From: Neostapfia colusana
Taxonomy: Eukaryota; Streptophyta; Magnoliopsida; Poales; Poaceae
DNA length: 64,000 nt
Reading direction: 5' to 3'
Assembly (NCBI GenBank): GCA_030760725.1
Contig: JASWHV010000016.1
Location: 17,289,084-17,353,083 of the forward strand
Made by a program: the position numbers and the translations under genes. This document shows, in pieces, positions 10,652-20,135 of this stretch (the first letter of the stretch is position 1; each line of letters begins with the position of its first letter). The notes beneath the pieces are model-generated. The model did not search any database and was not told the DNA's origin. It saw only the letters and a list, made by a program, of their open reading frames with translations.

Positions 10652-11631
10652 TCAGTGGAGAAAAGGGAATCCAAAATTGGTGGCAGAATCAGAGGACGAG
10701 GTAGAAAACGGGAAGGAGGACTCGTCAAATATTATGTGTCGAGAGACCAAGATACGATGGGTAACAAGGTCAAGACACCGATACCCCTTATGATCAGGGG
10801 AGTACCCGAGGAAGACACACCGAGTCGAGCAAGGTGCGAGCTTATGAGGAGCTGTGGCGGAAAGGTTAGGATAGCAAGTGTACCCAAACACTCGAAGGTG
10901 GTGGTAAAGAGGAGTGGTGCCGAACAAAGCAAAATAAGGAGTGGAAGCACTAATCGCCTTAGTAGGAAGGCAATTAATGAGATAAGTAGCGTTGTGAAGA
11001 GCCTCCGCCCAATACCAAGGAGGAATGGAGGCCTGAAACATGAGCGAACGCATGACATCGTTAGTGGTATGAATCATGCGTTCGGCCTTGCCATTCTGGG
11101 GGGGGAGTGTACGGGCAGGACACGCGCAACTGAACACCGTGAGTAAGAAGGAAGTGACGGAACGCAGAGTTGTCAAACTCACATCCGTTGTCGCCCAAAC
11201 TGGGTGTACACCCAAGCGAAGAAATGAGAGAGAGTAACGAACGTATCGGATTTCTGTCGCAAGGGAAAAGTCCACGAGTAATTCAAAAGATCATCAAGTA
11301 TCACCAAGTAATACTTATAACCTGAAACACTGATAATAGAAGAAGTCCAAAGATCACAATGAATCAGGTCAAAAATCCGCTCAACATGAGTTACAGAGCG
11401 CGGAAAAGGAAGCCGAACATGGCGACCAAGCTGACAACCATGACACACAGACTCATGAGTGCCCCTAGTACATGAAATCACTGAACTACGAGAAAACTTA
11501 GACATGACATCAACACCAGGGTGGCCGAGCCGGCGATGCCAAGTCGTGGAAGAAGCCGTCGTAGCCAGGACACAAGGTGGAGATGAAGCGGAAGCGGGAA
11601 GACGAAGCGTGTACAGGGGCCCCGAACTCAC
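10652..11631 (-). pseudogene. Copia-1 integrase, frameshifted
   Basis: 11631-11179 has the GAG-pre-integrase motif TWHRRLGHPGVDVMSKFS, a CHGCQLGRHVRLPF zinc-binding part and the core start IHCDLWTSSIISVSGYKYYL (first Asp). 11275-10652 in another frame has PPQNGKAERMIHTTNDVMRS (catalytic Glu), YWAEALHNATYLINCLPTKA and the GYSPDHKGYRCLD C-terminal block. The second catalytic Asp region lies in the frameshifted zone near 11200 (VSLTTLRSVTSF in the wrong frame). The protein would insert cDNA in the nucleus if intact. Confidence 0.88.
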
Positions 11632-11929
11632 AGCAGTGAAGAAGACGCCGGGTAGTAAGATCCTTCACAGACAAACCAAAAGGATCAAACTCAATAGAAA
11701 CATGGTTGTCGGTGGTAAAACGGCGAATGGAAAGAAGATTCTAAACAATATCAGGAGCAACAAGAACATCTCGGAGCTAGAAAGAACTCGAATAACCCAA
11801 ATCACCAACAGAGGTGATAGGAAGAACAGACCCATTCCCAACAATGATAGATGAAGGATAAGAAGGGTGGGAAATGTGGGTAGAGGAGAGTATACCAGCA
11901 CCAGGATAGTGTGGTATGAGGCGCCGGAG

Positions 11930-13205
11930 TCAACAACCCAATCAACACCGGGTGGAGGAGGACGGGAGGACTGCCCAGAGCCGTAGAAAGCAAGAGCGAG
12001 AGCCCGCTCACGTTCGCGAGAGGCAGCCAAAGCAACGGCGACATCGGAACCGGTCATGTCGGCAATGACGGCGGCGGCTGACCCTAGGCCGGTGACGGCG
12101 GGTCCAAGCTCGGCGACGGCAGTGGTGGCCAACCAGGAGCCGGCAGCGGCGAATCTAGAGCTGGCGGCGGTGGGGGCCTGCCCTGGGCCGGCGGCGGCGG
12201 CCAGCCTGAAGCCGGTGGTGTCCTGGGGCCAAGGGCCGGCAGCGGTGTCCTGGGGCCAAGGGGCGGCGGCTGGGCCATAGGGCACGGCGGCGGCCTGAGG
12301 CCAAGGGCCGGCGGCGGCAGCCTGGAGCCAAGGGATGGCGGCGGTGGCCTGGGGCCAAGGGGGCAACGACGGGATCCAGAGGAGAAGGAGGGGGAGGAGC
12401 AGCTGGCGGCGGGGACGCGCCAGCTGCGGGCGTCGGCGCGCCGGACCCGGCGGCGGCGGCCTGCTCCGGGCCAGCGGCTGCGGCCAGCCCCAAGCCGGCG
12501 GCTGCGGGGGGCTCATACGGCACGGCGGCGGCCTGGGCCCAAGGAGCGGCGGCGGCAGCCTGGAGCCAAGGGGCGGCGGCAGAACCCAGTGGTGGTGCTG
12601 GACCCGGAGGCACGGCAGCATGCATCCAGGGGGCGGTGACTGCTGGAAGAGGCGCAGCGGCGGCAGCTGGAGGCGCGCCGGCTGCGGCCGGGGAAGGCGC
12701 AGTAGCGGCGACCAGGGGAGACGCGACTGGAGAGGTGAAGAAATGGCCCATATCTGACACCATAGAGGTGGAAGAGGCAGCGGTGACCCCCAGGGCGGTG
12801 GCCCTATCCGCGGCTTCATCAAAGGAGAGGGAGAAGGGGGCAGCGCCCCCAATCCCGGCTGCGGCGGGGCCAGAGGAGAGGGGAAAGGGGGCGGCACCCC
12901 CAATCCCAGCCGCGACGGCGCTGTAGGAGAGGGAGAAGGGGGCGGCGCCCCTAATCCTGGCCGCGGCAGCGCGTTGGGGAAGCGCGGTGGCGCCGGCCAG
13001 GGGGGAACCGCGGGGACGGGGGTGCCGACCAGAGGAGCGGCCGCAGGGGGCAGGGGCGCCGGCGAGAGGCGAGGCCGCGGGAGCAGGGACGGCCGCAGGG
13101 GTGTCAGTCGGAAGGGCGACCGCGGGGGTAGGGGCGCTGGCCTGAGGGGCGGTGGCGGAGGCAGGGAGGCCCGGCAACCCGCCGGCGGCGCCAGCCATGC
13201 GCCGG
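11930..13205 (-). pseudogene. Copia-1 gag-protease region, very GC-rich
   Basis: A frame opens at 13198 (MAGAAGGLPGLPASATAPQA) ~80 bases after the primer site and runs as Ala/Pro-rich low-complexity sequence to 12155. A protease signature VDWVVDSGASYHT lies near 11950-11910, preceded by ERERALALAFYGSGQSSRP. I see no UBN2-type gag fold and no CX2CX4HX4C zinc knuckle between them. The DNA contains many GCGGCGGC and GGGGCCAAGGG repeats and is much richer in G+C than the pol part. It may be an expanded N-terminal gag tail with the gag core lost, or captured sequence. Confidence 0.6.
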
Positions 13206-13278
13206 CTGTAGGGGAGAGAGAGGAGGAGGAGAGAGGGAGGGAGGGAGGGAGCTAGGGTTTTAACCTAATTTGATACCA

Positions 13279-13393
13279 TATTGGAGGAAGAATAATTTTA
13301 TTAGGGGTGTCAAGAGTACATATAGCCATAGTGGGCTAGATACATGAGTCTAGCCCAACACACTCACACACCCATATATATAACAGTCCAACA
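13279..13393 (-). repeat. Copia-1 5' LTR (115 bp)
   Basis: It pairs with 8304-8418. The adjoining 13278-13264 reads on the minus strand as TGGTATCAAATTAGG, a primer binding site of the initiator-Met tRNA type with mismatches after TGGTATCA. Confidence 0.93.
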
Positions 13394-13863
13394 GTGTGCA
13401 CCTGATGCAAAACGGCCACGGCCCATATGTCATTACCAACCAACCATTTGTTCAACTGCGCTGCAGACAAACTAGATATATGTGTCTGAGCTATTGGTTG
13501 CACCCCTTGTAATACAATTTCCTGCTCCTTATACTGAAATTGTATTGTTTTCTTTGTCCAATTACACTGCAAGGGACTGTGAGCTTCCAACTAATCATAC
13601 CCTAGGATAGCATCATACACTCCCAGTGGCAGAATCTGCATATCTGAATAAAAGGTATGTCCTCCACACCACCATTTCATTTGTGTAATCATTGATGTAG
13701 ATTGTATTTTCTCCCCATTGGCAAACCTTACTGCCATAGGATCAACTTCATGTGCACTTAGGCCAGTCCTCAGAACAAAGTCTGTGTTAATGAATGAAAC
13801 TGAACTCCCAGAATCAGTTAGTATCAAAAATATCTGATTCTTCACTAGTGCTCTCAACTTCAT
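13394..13863 (-). pseudogene. Gypsy-1 protease, cut by Copia-1
   Basis: The minus frame has FLILTDSGSSVSFINTDFVL, an aspartic protease active site (DSGS), then the flap-like DPMAVRFANGEK and ILPLGVYDAILGYD, the usual end of Ty3 proteases (ILG-DW). A stop lies at ~13589 where 'DWL' would be expected. The frame continues as PLQCNWTKKTIQFQYKEQEI up to Copia-1 at 13394 and resumes at 8303 in the RT linker. Confidence 0.88.
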
Positions 13864-13954
13864 ACAACCTGTACCCAGTCCCTGCTAAGGCATGAGCTGA
13901 AATATGATAGCACCCTTCCTCCTTAAGATCTTCTTTCTCCAACTTTTCCAACAC

Positions 13955-15140
13955 TTAATCTGACCAAGGAATTTCCAGATCTTCAGTGGATAGTGTGTTC
14001 AATTGAACAGGGTTCCTTTTGGGGCAACGAGCGAAATGACCCAGTTCAAACTTTTCCCCACATGCAAAACACAACCCATGGAGTTTCCTGTAGTCTCGGA
14101 GTTCTCTTTCCTTGGTCAATTCCAACATTGGATTCCCTCTTTGCACTCCAGTAAATCTTCCCCCTTGCTGCTTCCATGGTGCAATCTGAGAGCGCTCCAA
14201 AATGTCTCTCTACAATTTTGCTAAGAATGCAGCTCTATTGACTGTGGTGGAACTGTGAGAAAGAACTGCATTCTGTATTTCTCCTTTTAATCCTTTTATA
14301 AATTGAGTCACAAAGAGGACCTCCCAATTCAGGATTGTGAACTGCTGTAGAATACCTCAATTCTTCAAAATCATTGATATATTCTTCTAAACCACCATTC
14401 TGCCTCAAGTGTAATAGTTTATACATTGACTGAGAGTACTCAAACACCCCAAATTTCTCTGTAACTGCCTCTGCAAATTCATCCCAACTCCCCAACCCTT
14501 CAGTCAACTTATACACTTGCAACCACCTAGCTGCAGTCCCTTCCATATGCATGGATGCAGCTCTAACGCAGAAGGTTTCCTCAACACTAAAGATAGAGAA
14601 GTGATCCATATTATCCAACCATACAGCAGGGTTATCGCCTGAAAACATAGGGAAAGACAGCTTGAACAATGATCTACTAACACCTCCAGAATCCCTTCTG
14701 TGACTGTTAACATCAATATGTCCACTCCTACTGTGCCCTCTGCACACCGACGCTGATCCCTCTCCTGATATTCTTACTCCTGCATCATACCCTCTCCTTT
14801 CTACATGATGCTCATCAGAGAACTGCTCCATATCCTGCGTCATCCTCTCCAGTGTCAACTCCGACACTCTCTTCCCCGTCTCCGCCATTTGCCGAAATAA
14901 AACATCACGTTCCTTCGCCGCCTGTTCCGCCACCGACGCCGCCAACGCCTGTTGCCCGATTAACTGCTTCTGCATCCCCTCCATGGCATCCAGGCGCTGT
15001 ACGATCAAATCAAGTGTGTCCATCACCTTGCCCCATCGTTCTCCTTCACCATGCACCGCCGACTCCATGGCCTCCAGGATGAAGCGGGTTTGAACAGAAG
15101 GTTTAGAAGGAGCTTTGGTGATCTCCTCAAGCCGAGCCAA
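13955..15140 (-). pseudogene. Gypsy-1 gag, frameshifted
   Basis: 15140-14235 starts MARLEEITKAPSKPSVQTRF and includes a coiled-coil N-terminal stretch (LDLIVQRLDAMEGMQKQLIG) and the retrotransposon gag core (LSFPMFSGDNPAVWLDNMDH, AARWLQVYKLTEGLGSWDEF, LHLRQNGGLEEYINDFEEL). A frameshift near 14310 moves the rest to another frame. 14200-13955 holds the zinc finger CFACGEKFELGHFARC. Gag forms the particle shell and packages RNA. The spacing in the finger (CX2CX7HX3C) matches the GEK-type fingers of some chromoviruses rather than the CX2CX4HX4C knuckle. Confidence 0.87.
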
Positions 15141-15326
15141 CTACGAGCAGGATTACAGGAGAGAATACTCTACGACATGCGCTTCGTCCTCTCTCAACCG
15201 ACCGCCCTACCAGGATTTTACAGCTCGGGCCAAAGGCTTACCGATCGCCGGCGATCTTCCTTCTTCCCAGGGAACCCGCCGCTCCAGAAGAAGAAATCCG
15301 CTGAGGATTCAGGCTCTGATGCCAAC

Positions 15327-15618
15327 TGCGACACCCGTGGCCCACGATGTGATCGTCGGGACGTGAGCAGTCAAGATGGCTGCCAGTCGAGCACTCCGGT
15401 GATCGCGAGAGGTAGGAGATCGGGCAACCGAATTGGTTGTTCTGTTTGGTTCTATTCTGTTCGATGGTCCCCTCTCTCCACAGCGTCTCTGTTACATAAC
15501 CCTTCAGGGTAGGGTCCACTGGTCAGCCCCCTCCTCACACACACGCACACCACATCCTCTTACAGCCGGAACACCCCTTCCGGATAGGGTTCTCACTCAC
15601 ACCACGCCCGATCTCACA
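15327..15618 (-). repeat. Gypsy-1 5' LTR and primer binding site
   Basis: It mirrors 5134-5424. Next to it on the minus strand (15326-15311) is TTGGCATCAGAGCCTG, matching the initiator-Met tRNA primer site (TGGTATCAGAGC) with one mismatch in the core. This fixes the 5' end of the element and the minus-strand orientation. Confidence 0.92.
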
Positions 15619-15623
15619 CCGCC

Positions 15624-17164
15624 GAGGTTCTAGGCGCCGCCACTGTCCTATTCAAGATTCCGCATGTCGTCATCTTCCCTGTTGCCTCCGCATTCCAGTT
15701 GCTGCTCTGCCTCCCTATTACCCTTCGCTTAGCTCCACGGCGGTATCTTTGATTCTGTTCTCCACAAGGTATGGTACCGAGCAACCTGCTGCTCTCTGCT
15801 TCAATTGCTATCTTGGATGGTCATTTAAGTAAATTCATTTGGACTGGGAGATCTCTACAAAATGAATGTATTGGTTTTATGCAAAAACGAATTCGTCTTA
15901 CATGTAATTGCTTATGATTTAACCAAACCCCCATTTTTACTATACTAGTCTCTGAACATTACTAGTGTGTGTTAGTGTTCCGATTTTATTTATCAGATGG
16001 AAATACTTCATGCAGATGTACATATGTTGATAAATGGATAGTAACCTTGTAGGTGATATCCTATGTTGCTAATAGCAAATATTTCATAATTGAGGGTCGC
16101 TCGTTGCAGCTCTATTTATTATTTTTTTAATAATCATCTGCAGAGAAATAATCAGCGGCAAATATAGTACCTATAATCAATATGTATGACTATGATATTT
16201 CAGGTACTATCACAATAACATAACATCAAAAGCACTGACAGTGCTTGAGGCCATGGTAGCACATAATGTAAAATATGCTGATTTACTTGAGTACTCGTGC
16301 AACATATGGTAGAAACAACTCCACGGGTTGGCCCCATGATGCATGAGCTTCTATTTTTTTAATTATGGGTATTATCAACAACTCAACTTTAATTATGTTC
16401 CTAACCAATGTAGGATCCTATCAATTCATACGGAAAGGCAAAGAAGATGGCAGAGGACATCATCATAGATTTCTCGAGGTCAAAGTAATCAAACATGGTT
16501 GTCATGGATCCCAAGTGGTAGTCAGAGCTAAGAGGGCCTCATCCTCTCAACCATCACTGGAGACACCAAAGCAACTGAAAGTCAGCCTCATCACCAGACC
16601 CTGTCAGATCTGTTCGGATTGTGGACCATTTCACTATCGAAAGAACAGGAACCCTAGTTATTGAGGCCTCTTTCTCATTATATACAGAGTCATTGTGTTT
16701 TTTTGGAGGAGGATATCATATGGGGTGGAGGTTTAGTATAATGTCTGGGCATGTTTTGCAGTGTTGTTTTGGTGTATCATGTGGCTTGTGGAATAAAAAC
16801 GCAAATTCCTGTTGTGATGCTAGCATATTTGTGAATGTGTGTTGTTTGCTATGCTCGAGGAAATCAAATAGGTGCAACATTCTGAGTAAAATGATGTCCA
16901 GTGGTGTTTTGGTGTATCATGTGGCTTATGGAATAAAAAAGCAAATTCTTGTTGTCATGCTAGCATCTTTGTGAATGTGTGCTGTTTGCTATGCTCGAGG
17001 AAATCAAATAGGTTAGAGATGTTTAACACATTGCTTCACCACTTCCAGAAATCATCATAACTCCCATCCACCTTGACCAAGAATTGAGGAAATGAGTATA
17101 AACATGCATTGTAATTAACACTGTGTCTACTATGATCTGAAGTCACCATCAGTATCAGTGGTCT
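15624..17164. other. Pre-insertion locus, no identifiable gene
   Basis: This continues the sequence left of Gypsy-1 (before 5134). 15640-15768 is pyrimidine-rich and ends CTCCACAAG/GTATGG, a plausible 5' splice site. Near 16410 an ATGTAG/GATCC acceptor-like site precedes a short open stretch (SYGKAKKMAEDIIIDFSRSK). Otherwise it is AT-rich with no frame I recognise. It may be the remains of a spliced gene or transposon. Confidence 0.4.
16761..17013. repeat. 140-bp tandem duplication
   Basis: GTTTTGGTGTATCATGTGGC starts a unit at about 16766 and again at 16906, and both copies end with GCTCGAGGAAATCAAATAGG. Period is 140 bases; the copies differ at about ten positions, and the second copy stops at the shared end. 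Confidence 0.9.
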
Positions 17165-17449
17165 CACTACTACAAAAACCATTATCACAGGCGCCTCGTT
17201 TTCAGACCCAGGCGGTACGTAAAAAATGTGCATGTGATGTCGAATAAATTAATAGCGGTCTGTGATGAATGAACATCATAGAAGGCTCGCAAAGACAAAC
17301 CGCCTGTGTAAACATATCAATTTTCACAGGCGGGCCGTGGAGTAGGAGCCACCTGCAACATTGGCCTTTCATACAAGCGGCTGAAGCAACCGGGCGTGCG
17401 TGACCTTTGTGGTTACCGAGGGGAATGCGCCTTTGAATTCAGTTCGAAG
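17165..17449. mobile_element. CACTA transposon left terminus, cut by Copia-2
   Basis: CACTACTACAAAAACCATTA is the canonical grass CACTA terminal inverted repeat. Behind it are subterminal motifs (CACAGGCG, CCAGGCGGTA, AACCGCCTGTG, CACAGGCGGG). About 280 bases align with the inverted right terminus at 3844, up to TTCGAAG near 17448, where the Copia-2 LTR region begins. The rest of the element is not in the window. Confidence 0.8.
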
Positions 17450-17459
17450 CTATAGAGAA

Positions 17460-17681
17460 TGAGTCGTCGTTTATTCATTAATCATCCATCATTCTTATAC
17501 ATGCGGTGAGGCTATCAGTCCGGTGAGAGACGTGCATGGATCGAAACTGAATCCACGATCAGGCTCTTCTGTTATTCCATGCACGCAAGGCTCGGCCGGT
17601 TAGTTGCCTCACGCAGACGCACGCATATGCGACTAACTAACCAACGCATAAGTTGGATCGATCCACAGGATCATTTATACA
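17460..17681 (-). repeat. Copia-2 3' LTR
   Basis: On the minus strand the tract CTGAGGGGGG (17691-17682) is followed by TGTATAAATGATCC, a typical purine tract plus LTR start. The distal end is inferred at TGAGTCG (17460) because the flanking CACTA homology ends at ~17449. No second copy is present, so the outer boundary could be off by about ten bases. Confidence 0.65.
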
Positions 17682-20133
17682 CCCCCCTCAGTTTGTGGGT
17701 CTTTTTTTGTGATACACAAACTGTTCCGGAAGTCTTCAAATAATTGCGTTGGTAGTCCTTTTGTGAGTATGTCTGCGAACTGATGTTGAGTAGGGATGTG
17801 AAGTACTCTTAGCTCTCCGATTTGTACCTTGTCCCTGACGAAATGAATGTCGAGTTCCACGTGCTTTGTATGTCGATGATGTACCGGATTATGTGTCAAA
17901 TACAGAGCAGAAACGTTGTCACAATACATGATTGTGGCTGACTGGATTGGAACATGAAGTTCTTGCAAAAGTTGCCTTAACCAACTGCATTCAGCAGTAG
18001 CATTTGCGACTGCCCAATACTCTGCTTCCGCGCTGGAACGAGAGACCGTCGTTTGCTTTTTTGATGACCATGAAATGAGACTGTTACCCAAGAACACACA
18101 GTAACCGGATGTTGATCGTCGGGTGTCGGGGCATCCCGCCCAGTCGGCATCCGAATATGCTGTTAACTTGAGATCTTGAGAAGCATGGAGTTGAAGGCCG
18201 TACTGCATTGTTCCTTTGATGTATCGCAGAATACGCTTGACCAGGGCCCAATGGGAGTCTCGTGGTGCATGCATATGAAGACAGACTTGATGAACTGCAT
18301 AAGCAATATCCGGTCTTGTTAGTGTGAGGTACTGAAGTGCCCCGACAATGCTTCTGTAGTGTGATGGATCATCGGCAAGAGTTCCTTCGGTTGCAGATGT
18401 CTTTGGCTTCGTATCAGCTGGAGTTGTTGCTGGTTTGCAATTGAGCATTCCCGCACGCTCAATTATGTCTTCCGCATACTTCGCTTGGTGTAGAAAAAAT
18501 CCACCGTTGGACCGATGAACATGAATACCCAGGAAGTATTGAAGTGCTCCAAGGTCTTTCATTGCAAACTTGCTACTGAGATGACGAATAACATGTCGAA
18601 GCAGCAATTGAGATGATGCGGTGAGAACAATGTCATCTACATATAGAAGCAAGTATGCAATATTCTGGCCTTGATTATATATGAAGAGAGAAGGATCAGA
18701 TCGCGCACATTTGAATCCAATCACTTGTAATTCTGCGGCAAAGGTCTGGAACCAGGCATGGGGTGCCTGTTTAAGACCATATAGTGATTTTGAGACAAGA
18801 CAAACGTGGTTGGGAAACTCCTTGTCAATGAAACCCGCTGGTTGAAAGCAGTACACTCGTTCAGATAAAGCCCCGTGTAGGAAAGCATTTTTCACATCGA
18901 GTTGATGACTGGCCAGTTTCTTGATGCAGCAAGGTGTAGGACAGTACGGATTGTTGCTGGTTTCACCACTGGAGAGAATGTCTGATCAAAATCAACACCG
19001 TGTTGTTGGTGAAATCCACGTACAACCCACCTTGCCTTCCTCCGTTCCAGAGTACCATCAGCATGCAGTTTATTCTTAAATATCCATTTGCCTGTGATTA
19101 CATTGGCCCTGGCTGGCTTCGGTACAAGTGTCCATGTATTATTTGCTTTCAGTGCGTTGAACTCCTCTTCCATGGCTGCGCGCCAGGCGTTGTCACGTAG
19201 AGCCATGCGCACAGAAGTAGGTGGAGGATGTGGTGTTGTCTTGGCGACTGCTGCATATTTTGGATTGGGGCGCCGAATACCATCTCTGGCCCTGGTAATC
19301 ATTGGATGCTTATTCTCTGTAGCTTGAGTAGGTGCAGCGCCTACATTCTCAGTGAATGGTCCAACGGTGTCAGAAGGTGCTGGTGTAGGGTCAGATGGTG
19401 CAGCCGGCAACATTTGATTGGATGGTGATGTTGCTGATGTATTGATTCTGTTGGCCAGCGCCCGAACTGGCGTCCGTTCTTCATGTCTTGCATGTATGTG
19501 TTGCCTTTGTGATTGGTTTGCATGTCTTGCATGCCGGATATCACGTGATGGGTTTGCACAGCGTGAATCCTCTTGACGCGCTCCAGTAATGACCGGAACA
19601 AAAAGCGGATCGGAGTCCGTTGCCATGGTACGAGCCCCAGATGGCATCTGTATATCTTTCTTCTGCATGTCCCTGAAAGGAAAAACAACTTCGTCGAAGG
19701 TTACGTGACGGGAGGTGATCACCTGCCGTGTTTCCAGGTTGTAACATCTGTACCCTTTTGATTCAGCTGGGTATCCAATGAAGGCACACCTTGAGGAGCG
19801 AGGGGCCAACTTGTGTGGGATAGTGGCTACGAGATTTGGGAAGCAGAGGCATCCAAAAGTTCGTAGATGGTCATAGGTTGGCTTGTGGCCGAGAAGAAGT
19901 TCATGAGGTGTGAGATTGTTTCTGACACATGAAGGTCGCCGATTTATAAGGTATGTAGCAGTAGATAAGGCGTCCGGCCAGAAAGAAGACGGTACAACGG
20001 CATGTATGAGCATAGTTCTCATGCTATCATTAAGAGTGCGAAGTACGAGTTCGGCACAACCGTTTTGTTAGGAGGTGTAGGGACATGTGAGTCTGAGAAC
20101 GATGCCGTGGTGTGTGAAGAAGGATCGCACGGC
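17675..20133 (-). pseudogene. Copia-2 integrase-RT-RNase H
   Basis: Minus strand 20133-18892: the end of the integrase with QNGCAELVLRTLNDSMRTML (catalytic Glu context; the codon before QNG is TAA), ATYLINRRPS, then a linker rich in H, R and P, and RT start (TWTLVPKPARANVITGKWIF, TFSPVVKPATIRTVLHLAAS). A one-base deletion near 18905 breaks the frame inside HQLDVKNAFLHG. 18895-17675 holds the remaining RT (YLLLYVDDIVLTASS, MKDLGALQYFLG) and full RNase H (TAYSDADWAGCPDTRRSTSG, SAEAEYWAVANATAECSWL, HVELDIHFVRDKV, ADILTKGLP). Catalytic YVDD is intact. The 406-residue second piece is the best-preserved Ty1 frame here. Confidence 0.93.
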
Positions 20134-20135
20134 AT

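Larger units (their letters stand above)
8304..13393 (-). mobile_element. Copia-1: Ty1 (Ale-like) element with 115-bp LTRs
   Basis: Two 115-bp LTRs (8304-8418, 13279-13393) are flanked by an exact GTGTG duplication (8299-8303, 13394-13398) within Gypsy-1, so it inserted after Gypsy-1. Minus-strand order is gag-like GC-rich region, protease, integrase, RT, RNase H: the Ty1 order. A TGGTATCAAATTAGG primer site follows the right LTR and a purine tract (CTGCGGGGATGGGGGGG) precedes the left one. The short LTRs and RT wording (HQLDVKNAFLHG, YVDDIVL) resemble the Ale/Retrofit lineage. Stops and frameshifts affect integrase and RT. Confidence 0.93.
5134..15618 (-). mobile_element. Gypsy-1: Ty3 chromovirus (Reina-like), nested host of Copia-1
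   Basis: LTRs of 291-292 bp at both ends, an exact 5-bp target duplication CCGCC (5129-5133 and 15619-15623), a primer binding site next to the right LTR and a purine tract next to the left LTR define the element; transcription runs right to left. Domain order is gag - protease - RT - RNase H - integrase - chromodomain. Short LTRs, a GEK-type zinc finger and a C-terminal chromodomain fit the Reina side of the chromoviruses; lineage assignment is by eye. Copia-1 sits between protease and RT. Excluding Copia-1 the element is ~5.4 kb. Several stops and frameshifts make it non-functional. Confidence 0.93.
17460..20133 (-). mobile_element. Copia-2: Ty1 (Ale-like) element, 5' half deleted
   Basis: The 3' part of a minus-strand Ty1 element: integrase C-terminal half, RT, RNase H, purine tract and a 3' LTR. 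It stops abruptly near 20133 in the middle of the integrase, where plus-strand Gypsy-2 begins. Gag, protease, 5' LTR and primer site are absent. The left end is placed where homology to the CACTA terminus stops. Confidence 0.88.

Noticed and set aside
12335..13255. Long plus-strand Gly/Arg-rich ORFs in Copia-1
   Set aside because: Shadows of the GC-rich repeats opposite to the gag-protease region; GC-rich DNA lacks stops in several frames.
16365..16974. ORFs in the pre-insertion locus as a host gene
   Set aside because: Short AT-rich frames, one spanning the 140-bp tandem duplication; only weak splice-like sites support transcription.
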